A stretch of 64,000 bases of DNA from Paraperlucidibaca sp. (GTDB lineage: Bacteria; Pseudomonadota; Gammaproteobacteria; Pseudomonadales; Moraxellaceae): positions 22,343 through 86,342 of the forward strand of contig JAGPVX010000036.1 of the NCBI GenBank assembly GCA_018066805.1, given 5' to 3'. Below the pieces are notes generated by a model. That model did no database searches, had not been told where the DNA came from, and saw only the letters and a list, made by a program, of their open reading frames with translations. Positions 1-7,684 of this stretch are shown here, piece after piece. The first letter of the stretch is position 1; every line of letters begins with the position of its first letter. Made by a program: the position numbers and the translations under genes.

Positions 1-121
1 TCATATCAATACAAACTTAGTCATGAGCAATAACTTTGCTTTTGGTGGCATCAACACTTCGTTAATTTTTAAACGTTGGCAAAATCCGTCTTAACACTTT
101 ACTAGTCAGGGAATACTAAAT

Positions 122-562
122 ATGCGCGCATTACCTATCTTACTTATTGCATTGGCCGCCGGCTCTGTCGAACCAGCTTTTGCTCGGGATACCACGCTTA
201 ATCTACCGCTCGCTGATGTTATTGCTATGGGCGAAGAAACCGGCAAGCTAGATGGCACAGTAAAGTTTTATCTCTCAGGACAAGCGACACCGTCAATCCT
301 CAAAAAACTTGGCAGCGGCGTATCTAATAAAAAGACAAATGGCTTTAATAAAGGCGATGAAGAAGGCTGTCGATGGGCGGCACTATCTGCACTGATCACC
401 TTCCAAGGCTCTGCCAAACGACAAGGTGCAAATGCAGTTACAAATATAACGAGCTATTACAAACGCAATGAAGCTCATAATAGCCAGACTTATGAGTGCC
501 ATGCAGGTACGTTTGTCGTTGGCGTCGCTCTTAAAGGTGACTACGCGAACGTAAAGCGCTAA
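122..562 (+). CDS. Small secreted protein of unknown function (family often mislabelled 'excinuclease ATPase subunit')
   Basis: The protein has 146 residues. A cleavable signal peptide (residues 1 to about 21, ending in AFA) predicts periplasmic or extracellular location. The mature part is small and has two cysteines, in GCRW near residue 82 and YECH near 125, which could form a disulfide. I recall similar secreted proteins in Pseudomonas being labelled excinuclease ATPase subunit, but there is no P-loop, zinc finger or UvrA motif here, so that name should not be used. The ATG is preceded by a purine-rich stretch (caggga). A strong hairpin without a T-run follows the stop codon. It is probably monocistronic. 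The function is unknown. Confidence 0.75.
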   Translation: MRALPILLIALAAGSVEPAFARDTTLNLPLADVIAMGEETGKLDGTVKFYLSGQATPSILKKLGSGVSNKKTNGFNKGDEEGCRWAALSALITFQGSAKRQGANAVTNITSYYKRNEAHNSQTYECHAGTFVVGVALKGDYANVKR

Positions 563-571
563 CCCCTCTTT

Positions 572-596
572 CACGCGGTAACCCAGCTACCGCGTG
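572..596. other. Perfect 9-bp hairpin after the secreted-protein gene
   Basis: Arms CACGCGGTA (572-580) and TACCGCGTG (588-596) flank a 7-nt loop, starting 10 nt after the stop codon. There is no T-run on the plus side, so it is not a textbook intrinsic terminator. It may stabilise the mRNA 3' end. Confidence 0.5.
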
Positions 597-696
597 GTCG
601 CTAATTAGAGCTATGCAGGAAGCCATCAACACCCTATGACCTAAGGCTGCTGTCAGGGCATACTAAGCACTAAGAAAAATTCGCCTGGGGTACGTT

Positions 697-3600
697 TTGA
701 CTAATCAGCCGAACTGGCTACGCGCCATATTATTGGCCACCGCCATGCTGTCTGCACCGACGGCCTGGAGCGTAGAGCCCGCCAGCAAAGATGCGCCCCC
801 TCGCGAAGCTGCTGTACCTAGCGCACAAGAAGTCACGCTGACGCATTTACAGGCCGAGATTGCCGATTTGCAGGCATTGCTAGTCGGTCAGCTGCCACAA
901 AACGCCTCGCTGCCAGCGCTATTTGAAATTGACTTAAGCGATGCGCAGGCCGTGACGCAGCGCATCCAATCGCTGCAAGAGCGGCTAAGTGTCGAGATAG
1001 AGGAAGCGCCAGCGACAAATAGCAGTGCGGAGAAAAAAGACACCGCACCAAGCAAGAAGGCTGGCACCGAGCAAGTGCAATCTAAAGCTCCCGTCGCTCA
1101 GGCAGACCATTTTGTTTTATTGCGACGTGAGCGTGATCGCCTGCGCTTGAGCTTTCTACAGCTGCCAGCAGAGCGACGCGTCGCGCTCATTGAGCAAGAC
1201 CGCTTAAAGCGCGCGCAAGAATCATTGCTGGCCGAACAAGCGGCTTCGGCAAAGGCTTTAGCATCTACTGAACTTGCTCGCGATAACGCGCTGGCCGCTG
1301 CTACTGCCGCGCGTAATGATGGCGAGCGCGTATTGGCGACTGAAGAGGCGCGTCTATTAGCGCAACTCAGCGAGCTTGCAGCGCTGCGCCAACAATGGGC
1401 CGAATCTAATCAAACCCAGCTCGATCAACGCCGAGAATTATTTGCCCGTTACGCAGCTGTCTCGCAGCAAACACCATTGCCAAGCGCGCAGGCCGACGAA
1501 CTTTATAGCAGCATTCGTAGCGATTTAAAGAGCCTGCGCGAAGGTGCGGCGCAAGCGCTAAACAGACTCAATAGCGCCAGTCAGCTGCCCCTACGAGAAG
1601 AGCCGCTATCGCTAAACGACAGCCGCTTTGCCGCTCACGGCGCGCTAGTCGCACGCATCATCCAGCTACGCCAGCGCATAGCACAAGAAACCGCACAGCT
1701 CACAGAGCGCGAGCAGCAAGAGCGCTATCAAGACGCCAATACTAAGATGACTGGCCTGCGAACTTTACAGGCCCAGCGCGTGACTTTACTAGGCCAGCTC
1801 AGCCCCGAAAAGCGCTCAGAGGCAACCGGCTTTAATACCCAAGGCATGGCTCGGGTGCTCGATGAAATCGCCCACGTTCGCCTCATGGCTAGCTGGTATC
1901 CGCTGCAACGAGCGCATGACGCCCAGAGCCTATTCTCGCTGCTGCAAGATGTGTTTACCGCCGGCAAACTCGGCATTGATTTACTAAAGCTACTGCTGCT
2001 TATCGGGCTCAGCGTATGGGTGCGACGCCGCTGCCGAGGCTGGATTAATCGCGCTCGGCAATGGCTCATCACGCATGTGCAGCCAAAGACTTTACGCGCC
2101 AATATCGATCGCGCCGCCATCACCCTCACCGCTGTTGCCCGCGAACTCACCTTACTGCTAAGCATCTATCTGATTTTCGACTGGCTTTATGCGTCGGAGT
2201 TGATCATTGCTGAAGTGGCTGTGCTGCGCAAACTAGCCTATGCCTATGGCTTTTACGCACTGGCTTTGGCGCTGATTCACCGAGTATTTCTCACCGCCAT
2301 TTCTCGCTACCGAGCAGTTAGCAACGAGCTCAATCACAAGATTTTGCGCTCATTACGCTGGGTCGCGCGCTGGGCCTTAGTAGTCACCATTTACCTAATT
2401 TTTGCGCAAGCCTTACTCGGTCGCGGTGCGCTTTATGGCATTGCCGAGGACGTTGCGACGCTTGGTGGTTTGATCGTGGCTTGGCGCTTAATCCGCGCCT
2501 GGCGTAGCGAAGTCACGCAAGCGTATTTGAGCTATTCGCCAAATGGTCGCTTAGCTGAGCTAGTTCATAAAAGCCAAAATCATAGCTATGGTTTAGCCCT
2601 TGCCGCCATGGCATTTATCTTCGTTGCAGCGCGTGGCTTATGGACATGGGTCAGCGATTTAGCGCTTGGCTTTGAACAAACACGCAAGGCCTTAGCCTAC
2701 TTATTTCGCCGCCAACTCGAGCGCAAATCGCGCAATCAAGCAGATGCTTTTGAGGTCGCACCACTGCCGGAAGAACTGATGCTGGCATTCAGCGAAGAGC
2801 CCGCTACTGCCGACCTCAGCATCGATAACTTCCCTAAGCTCAACACTGTCCTAGAGAAAGCTATCGCGCTCCATGATGGCGGCCGTGGCGACTTGATCGC
2901 GCTAACGGGCGATCGTGGCGCCGGCAAAACTAGCTGGCTGATGGCGCTCAAACGCAGCCTGCCGGACGATATGACCTGTGTTTATCACAGCCTAGAAGAG
3001 CGTAATTATCAGGCCGATGGTGTTTGCCTATTGCTCTGCCACGCGCTCGGCATCGCAGACTCGACAGATCCAGATCAAATCATTGCTCAGCTGCACGCGC
3101 AGCGCCCGCAAGTTGTGCTGCTCGACTTAGGCCAAAACCTAATGTTGCGCACAGTCGGCGGCTTGGCTGGCTACGATGCCTTTGTCTACATCGCTCAGGC
3201 CACTGTGGGGCGCGTGCTCTGGGTCATTGCTTTCGCATCATGGCCGTTTGAGTATTTGCAGCGCATCCATCCCAACCGTGATGTCTACGACCAGCACTTG
3301 GCACTACCGCCATGGTCTGACCAACGTATTGGCGAACTTATCGATGCACGCATGGAGTCCGCCGGCTTCACTGCCGACTACGACAGCCTGCTTAATAACG
3401 ATGCCTTAGCGCCAAACCCAACACCACTGATCAACGACGAAGAAGCGGAGCGTGTTGCCGATCGTTATCACCGGCTGGTTTGGGATTATGCCGATGGCAA
3501 TCCGCGCTTAGCCCTGCATTTTTTCCGTATGTCGTTACAGCTGATCGGCGATAAGCGCGTCGAAGTGCATCTCTTCCCCATGCCTCCGATGAGTGCACTT

Positions 3601-3840
3601 GAGGACTTCGCCACGCGCACGCACTATGTTTTGGCGTGCTTGGTGCAGCATGAAAACCTCACTGCCCCCGAGGCCGCAAAATCATTATGCTTTGCCTTAA
3701 ATGAGTGCGAGCGTGCTTTGTACTTGCTACATAAGCGCGGCTTTTTAACCACCTGCGACGACCAACGCTACCGCGTGTCATCGCATTGGAACCGTGCCGT
3801 GCTGCGCTTTTTGCAGCGTAAAAAATTACTCGTGGTATGA
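697..3840 (+). CDS. MscK-like membrane protein with C-terminal AAA+/STAND-like ATPase and winged helix
   Basis: The protein has 1047 residues, with a TTG start placed after a GGGG Shine-Dalgarno-like run; this start gives a full signal peptide (about 1-25). Residues 45-400 form a long Ala/Gln/Glu/Arg-rich coiled-coil region resembling the periplasmic part of MscK-type channels. About six membrane segments follow (roughly 424-441, 477-497, 512-535, 553-575, 583-600, 631-650). The expected MscS pore helix and beta domain are absent. Instead residues 690-1047 carry a P-loop (GDRGAGKTS, 738-746), a Walker-B-like strand VVLLD (806-810) lacking a second acid, a GNPR sensor-2-like motif (934-937) and a C-terminal winged-helix-like segment (about 985-1045). 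The next gene, 10 nt downstream, encodes an MscS pore. I infer an ATP-binding sensor or accessory subunit of that channel. The molecular role is unknown. Confidence 0.8.
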   Translation: MTNQPNWLRAILLATAMLSAPTAWSVEPASKDAPPREAAVPSAQEVTLTHLQAEIADLQALLVGQLPQNASLPALFEIDLSDAQAVTQRIQSLQERLSVEIEEAPATNSSAEKKDTAPSKKAGTEQVQSKAPVAQADHFVLLRRERDRLRLSFLQLPAERRVALIEQDRLKRAQESLLAEQAASAKALASTELARDNALAAATAARNDGERVLATEEARLLAQLSELAALRQQWAESNQTQLDQRRELFARYAAVSQQTPLPSAQADELYSSIRSDLKSLREGAAQALNRLNSASQLPLREEPLSLNDSRFAAHGALVARIIQLRQRIAQETAQLTEREQQERYQDANTKMTGLRTLQAQRVTLLGQLSPEKRSEATGFNTQGMARVLDEIAHVRLMASWYPLQRAHDAQSLFSLLQDVFTAGKLGIDLLKLLLLIGLSVWVRRRCRGWINRARQWLITHVQPKTLRANIDRAAITLTAVARELTLLLSIYLIFDWLYASELIIAEVAVLRKLAYAYGFYALALALIHRVFLTAISRYRAVSNELNHKILRSLRWVARWALVVTIYLIFAQALLGRGALYGIAEDVATLGGLIVAWRLIRAWRSEVTQAYLSYSPNGRLAELVHKSQNHSYGLALAAMAFIFVAARGLWTWVSDLALGFEQTRKALAYLFRRQLERKSRNQADAFEVAPLPEELMLAFSEEPATADLSIDNFPKLNTVLEKAIALHDGGRGDLIALTGDRGAGKTSWLMALKRSLPDDMTCVYHSLEERNYQADGVCLLLCHALGIADSTDPDQIIAQLHAQRPQVVLLDLGQNLMLRTVGGLAGYDAFVYIAQATVGRVLWVIAFASWPFEYLQRIHPNRDVYDQHLALPPWSDQRIGELIDARMESAGFTADYDSLLNNDALAPNPTPLINDEEAERVADRYHRLVWDYADGNPRLALHFFRMSLQLIGDKRVEVHLFPMPPMSALEDFATRTHYVLACLVQHENLTAPEAAKSLCFALNECERALYLLHKRGFLTTCDDQRYRVSSHWNRAVLRFLQRKKLLVV

Positions 3841-3850
3841 GGCATACGCA

Positions 3851-4747
3851 ATGAATGACACCACGCAAATTTTGCAATTTATTCGCCCTGGCAGCATCCC
3901 CACGGTGCTGATTATTATTGCCTTCGCTTGGGCCGCAGTTCAGCTCTTGCGCAAAGCCAGCGATCAGCTTGGCGACCGCATGGTGGACCGCCGCTTAGCG
4001 ATTAATCAGCTCGCCACCATCCTTCGTTTCGTTATTTATATCGGCACTATCTCGGCCATTGTGCCGGTGATTTTTGTGCTCTCGGATGAAATGCTGCTGG
4101 CCTTGGGCGGCACCATTGCGGTCACGGTTGGCTTTGCTTTTAAAGACTTGGCGGCATCAATTATTGCCGGCATCACTCTGCTCATCGATAAGCCATTTCA
4201 AGTCGGCGATCGAGTCAGCTTCGATGGCTATTATGGCGAAATTGTTGCCATTGGCCTGCGCTCGGTACGCTTGGTCACGCTGGATGACAACCTCATCACC
4301 ATTCCCAATAACAAGTTTCTTAATGACAGCGTTTCCAGCGGCAATGCTGGCGAGCTCAATATGCTCATCCAGCTCGACTTTTATATTGCCATCGACCAAG
4401 ACCTTGCTAGCGCCAAACGCATTGCGCGTGATGCGATTACTAGCAGCCCATATGCCTATCTCGACAAACCATGGGCAGTGTTGGTTAACGAAGTGGTACA
4501 TGAGCAATATTTCGCGCTGCGCGTTCGCACCAAGGTCTATGTCATGGATGTGCGCAATGAAAAGCTGCTCGAGTCCGATGTGACCGAGCGCATCGTGCGC
4601 GGTTTTGCCGAAGCCAATATTCAACGACCCGCTATTTTATATCGGCTAGCCCCGCGTGAGCCCAGTGAGGCTCTACTCAATAGCGAGCCCGGCACGGCAA
4701 CGAACATCAGCCCAATGGTTCCTGGCGAGCACGGCGGCCAACCATGA
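3851..4747 (+). CDS. Short MscS-family mechanosensitive channel
   Basis: The protein has 298 residues. The ATG at 3851 is preferred over an upstream in-frame ATG at 3794 because TGAGG lies 8 nt before it and the longer form would overlap the preceding gene. Three membrane segments are visible: about 17-33, 58-78 and the pore helix TM3 at 84-115, with GGTIAVTVGFAFKDL followed by the MscS beta domain signature (KPFQVGDRV, then IPNNKFL near 151-157). This is the minimal MscS core with no large periplasmic domain, complementing the pore-less protein encoded 10 nt upstream. Its stop overlaps the next start (ATGA), indicating translational coupling to the K+ channel. Expected role: inner-membrane ion or osmolyte release channel, possibly gated together with its neighbours. 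Confidence 0.9.
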   Translation: MNDTTQILQFIRPGSIPTVLIIIAFAWAAVQLLRKASDQLGDRMVDRRLAINQLATILRFVIYIGTISAIVPVIFVLSDEMLLALGGTIAVTVGFAFKDLAASIIAGITLLIDKPFQVGDRVSFDGYYGEIVAIGLRSVRLVTLDDNLITIPNNKFLNDSVSSGNAGELNMLIQLDFYIAIDQDLASAKRIARDAITSSPYAYLDKPWAVLVNEVVHEQYFALRVRTKVYVMDVRNEKLLESDVTERIVRGFAEANIQRPAILYRLAPREPSEALLNSEPGTATNISPMVPGEHGGQP

Positions 4748-5784
4748 TTCCACCGGTTCGAACACAGAAGCCGCGAAAGCGTATTTATATAAAATCTGAG
4801 CACTCACCAGAACATGTTTTGCTCCGACGAATCGGTCTTATCCTGGCTTTGATTGGGCTAGTTTTACTGATTTTCTGGCTTGATCGTGATGGCTTAAAAG
4901 ATACGCACGATGGTCATATGAGCTTCGGTGATGTCGCTTATTTTACCGCCGTCACCATCACCACCGTGGGCTATGGCGACATCGTGCCGATCAGTGATCG
5001 CGCTCGCCTAATCGACACTATTTTTGTCACGCCACTGCGCTTAATCATTTGGTTTATTTTCTTAGGCACTGCTTATGAGCTAGTGCTACAACGCTGGCTG
5101 GAGACACGTCGCATGACTCGTTTACAAAAATCCCTACGCGACCATGTGATCATTTGTGGTTATGGTCATAGCGGCAGAAGTGCCGCACACGAGGCAGTAT
5201 TGCGCGGCACGCCTATCGGCCAAGTGCTGATCATTGACCAACATGCTGAGAACTTAAAAGCCGCAGCAGAACATGGCTATATTGGCCTTTTAGGCGATGC
5301 CACTAGCGAATATATACTCACCGATGCCGGTATCGCACAGGCTAAAGCAGTGCTCATTTGCCTTGGTCGCGATGATGCTGCCGTGCTCACGATCTTGACC
5401 TCTCGCCACCTGAACCCGAGTGTTCGCGTTATCGCATCTGCCAGTGAAGAGGAGAATATTAAGCTCATTCGCCAAGCCGGTGCAGACGCCATTATCGCGC
5501 CATCGATTGTCGGCGGCTACTTAATGGCGGACTCTGTTGAGTCCACTCATGTCGCAGACTACATCAATGATCTCATGCAATCCGATGGCCGCGTTCGCTT
5601 AATTGAGCGTGCCGTAGAGCCAGAGGAGATCGGTAAAACTATGCGCGAGCTAGGACCAAATTTAGTTGTTCGCATTAATCGCGGCGGTGAACATATCGGT
5701 TTCTGGGAGGGCGAGCGTTCACGTGCTCAGCCCAATGATCGACTACTAGAAATTGAGCCCAGCCAAGCAACAGACACACCTTAG
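4744..5784 (+). CDS. Two-TM potassium channel with RCK (TrkA-N) domain
   Basis: The protein has 346 residues. Membrane helices at about 28-47 and 93-113 flank a pore loop with the canonical K+ filter TVGYGD (74-79). A cytoplasmic RCK/TrkA-N Rossmann domain starts near residue 134 with GYGHSG (139-144), followed by a smaller C-terminal part resembling TrkA-C. This is the architecture of MthK/Kch-like ligand-gated K+ channels. The start overlaps the preceding MscS stop by 4 nt (ATGA), so it belongs to the operon starting at 697. The RCK domain would sense a nucleotide or ion. Likely role: K+ flux linked to the osmotic or energy state sensed by the operon. The gene converges closely on the next minus-strand MscS gene, with 1 nt between stops. 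Confidence 0.92.
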   Translation: MIPPVRTQKPRKRIYIKSEHSPEHVLLRRIGLILALIGLVLLIFWLDRDGLKDTHDGHMSFGDVAYFTAVTITTVGYGDIVPISDRARLIDTIFVTPLRLIIWFIFLGTAYELVLQRWLETRRMTRLQKSLRDHVIICGYGHSGRSAAHEAVLRGTPIGQVLIIDQHAENLKAAAEHGYIGLLGDATSEYILTDAGIAQAKAVLICLGRDDAAVLTILTSRHLNPSVRVIASASEEENIKLIRQAGADAIIAPSIVGGYLMADSVESTHVADYINDLMQSDGRVRLIERAVEPEEIGKTMRELGPNLVVRINRGGEHIGFWEGERSRAQPNDRLLEIEPSQATDTP

Positions 5785-5785
5785 C

Positions 5786-6658
5786 CTATGATGCTCGCGG
5801 CACTGGCTCCTCAGTATTGGGAGCCACTAGCTGCAAGGTCTCAAGAGGCATCTCTACTCCTGCTGCGCGCAATGTTTCAAAAACGCTCTCGCGTAAGGCA
5901 AAACGCAGCTCAACATGCTCACGCTCATTGATAATCCACGCCTGCAGCTCCAAGGCAAGGTTATAGTCATTCAAGGCCGTAACTACCACGCGCGGCGCAG
6001 GCTCGCTCATATATTCAGGCTTATCCCTAAGGATGCCTAAGAGCAGTTCACGAACACGGCCCAAGCTCTCCTCCACACCCACTGTCACCGCAATATCGAT
6101 GCGTAAATTAGGAAAGTTGGTGTAGCTAGCTACGGTTTGATTAATTACTTCGGTATTTGGCACCGCCAGCATTTTGCCATCGCGCGTGATGATGCGTGTT
6201 GACCGCAGCGTGATGCGATCAACACGACCGTATTGACCATCAACTTCAACTAAGTCGCCAATCACAAATGGTCTATCAATAAAAATTAAAATGCCTGAGA
6301 TCAAATTCGACAACGCATCTTTGGCCGCAAAACCTATGGTCAAGCCAGCAATGCCCAGTGAAGCAATGACTGCCCCAGTCTGTACGCCAGCCGTATCTAG
6401 CGCACTAATAAAACCAACCGCCAACACACCGTATTTCAATAGTGTTTGCATAAATGACACAGTGGTCTCATCAACACTACTGCGCGCAGATGCGACATTT
6501 AAAGCCACTCTGAGCAATCGCCAAATAACATAAAAAGCCATGAATACTGCCAAGGCAGTGGCGATGTTAATCAGGCCATTGACGGCCGTTTGCGCCATTT
6601 CTTCCATTGAAAAAGCATCTTGTAACCGTGCCAGCAAACGCGAGCTCAACTCATCCAT
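5786..6658 (-). CDS. MscS-family mechanosensitive channel
   Basis: The protein has 290 residues and typical small MscS/MscM architecture: an amphipathic N-terminus, TM1 at about 27-50, TM2 at about 72-90, and pore helix TM3 at about 95-128 with the Ala/Gly-packed run SLGIAGLTIGFAAKD. The beta domain follows (RPFVIGDLVEV, then AVPNTEVIN). The ATG at 6658 follows the divergent promoter region shared with the next MscS gene. This is the closest to E. coli MscS of the three MscS paralogues here. It is transcribed toward the K+ channel gene, and their stop codons are separated by 1 nt. Expected role: emergency osmolyte release on hypo-osmotic shock. Confidence 0.92.
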   Translation of the reverse strand: MDELSSRLLARLQDAFSMEEMAQTAVNGLINIATALAVFMAFYVIWRLLRVALNVASARSSVDETTVSFMQTLLKYGVLAVGFISALDTAGVQTGAVIASLGIAGLTIGFAAKDALSNLISGILIFIDRPFVIGDLVEVDGQYGRVDRITLRSTRIITRDGKMLAVPNTEVINQTVASYTNFPNLRIDIAVTVGVEESLGRVRELLLGILRDKPEYMSEPAPRVVVTALNDYNLALELQAWIINEREHVELRFALRESVFETLRAAGVEMPLETLQLVAPNTEEPVPRAS

Positions 6659-6690
6659 ACCAGCCTCTAATTCATTAATGATGACTTTTG

Positions 6691-6718
6691 TTTACACCAC
6701 AGCTCAGCCTTGTATGAT
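6691..6718 (+). promoter_or_regulatory. Sigma-70-type promoter of the 6762 MscS gene
   Basis: A -35 hexamer TTTACA (6691-6696) is separated by 16 nt from a -10 hexamer TATGAT (6713-6718), about 44 nt before the start codon. It lies in the 103-bp divergent region between two MscS genes. Confidence 0.55.
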
Positions 6719-6761
6719 CCAAGTATTCACTCAATTGCGTCAACACAACTCTGGGTAGCAC

Positions 6762-7679
6762 ATGGACTTCTTGCAATGGCTAGATCAAGTAACCCAGCTA
6801 CTCACACATCCGCTACTTAGTGTCGGGAAAACCGACATCACCGTAAGCCGCATTATCGCCCTCATCGGCTTTTTAGTATTAGCTCGAGTGCTTGTAGCCA
6901 TTATTGACCGTGGCCTATTACGACTAGCTCGGCCCGACCGCACCGTTACACTCAGCAAATCCGGAATTTATGCTCTATCACGCATCATGCGCTATACAGT
7001 CTGGGGCATTGTTGCCTTTATGGGCATCGACTATCTCGGCATCAATTTATCGCACTTGGCGCTGGTCGGCGGAGCCATCGGTGTCGGTATTGGCTTCGGC
7101 TTACAGAATATTTTCAGCAATTTTATTTCTGGCATCGTGCTGCTACTTGAGCAAACCTTAAAGGTCGGTGATTTTGTCGACTTGCAATCGGGAGTGGTTG
7201 GTCGCGTTAGTGAGATAAGTATTCGCTATACCCGCGTCACGACCAATGACTCAGTTGACGTCATTGTGCCCAACTCCGAATTTATCAATGGCCGAGTGAC
7301 AAACTGGACCTTCGATAATGAAAATCGCCGCATACATGTTCCCTTTGGCGCGGCCTATGGTTGCGACAAGGAGCTCGTGCGTGAAGCCGGCTTAGCCGCA
7401 GCGGCTTCAGTTGAAGGTACGGTGAGTAATGCCACACATAAAAGCGATGTTTGGTTGGTGGGATTTGGCGACAGCAGCCTGAACTTCGAGCTAGTGATTT
7501 GGGTAGATGAGGATCTAGTCAAAACGCCAGCTCGCACTCAGGCCTTATATTTATGGGCATTAGAAACCGAGCTGAGCGCCCGTAATATCGAGATTCCATT
7601 TCCGCAACGCGACCTGCATATTCGTTCCGGCGTGCTGCGTATCGCAAACGAAAGTAGTGACGCAGAGCCAGCAGCATAG
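6762..7679 (+). CDS. MscS-family channel resembling the C-terminal core of MscK/YnaI-type channels
   Basis: The protein has 305 residues. TM1 is at about 29-48, TM2 at about 74-92 and the pore helix at about 97-131, with a very glycine-rich run GGAIGVGIGFGLQNIFSNF. The beta domain has LKVGDFVDL, then IVPNSEFING and VTNWTF, and the C-terminal alpha/beta domain ends near residue 285. The GFGLQNI.SNF signature is typical of the MscK/YbiO/YnaI branch rather than MscS itself. It is transcribed divergently from the MscS gene at 5786-6658, so two channel subfamilies share one 103-bp control region. The start follows a GGGTAG Shine-Dalgarno-like motif. It converges on the minus-strand operon at 7685, with 5 nt between. 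Confidence 0.92.
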   Translation: MDFLQWLDQVTQLLTHPLLSVGKTDITVSRIIALIGFLVLARVLVAIIDRGLLRLARPDRTVTLSKSGIYALSRIMRYTVWGIVAFMGIDYLGINLSHLALVGGAIGVGIGFGLQNIFSNFISGIVLLLEQTLKVGDFVDLQSGVVGRVSEISIRYTRVTTNDSVDVIVPNSEFINGRVTNWTFDNENRRIHVPFGAAYGCDKELVREAGLAAAASVEGTVSNATHKSDVWLVGFGDSSLNFELVIWVDEDLVKTPARTQALYLWALETELSARNIEIPFPQRDLHIRSGVLRIANESSDAEPAA

Positions 7680-7684
7680 CTACG

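Noticed and set aside
1728..2165. 145-codon open frame on the minus strand inside the ATPase/MscK-like gene
   Set aside because: It is antisense to a clear coding region, is rich in Ser/Arg low-complexity text and has no domain or ribosome-binding site. It is a shadow frame.
2600..3840. MscS pore and beta domain at the end of the 1047-residue protein
   Set aside because: No Gly/Ala-rich TM3 or VGD/PN motif is present after the last membrane helix. That region is a P-loop ATPase.
697..7679. Antiviral defence system built on a STAND-like ATPase and an MscS effector
   Set aside because: STAND ATPases and MscS effectors exist in immunity, but here no nuclease, cyclase or mobile-element signature is near, and the flanks are channel and housekeeping genes. 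Osmotic function is more economical, so I do not claim defence.
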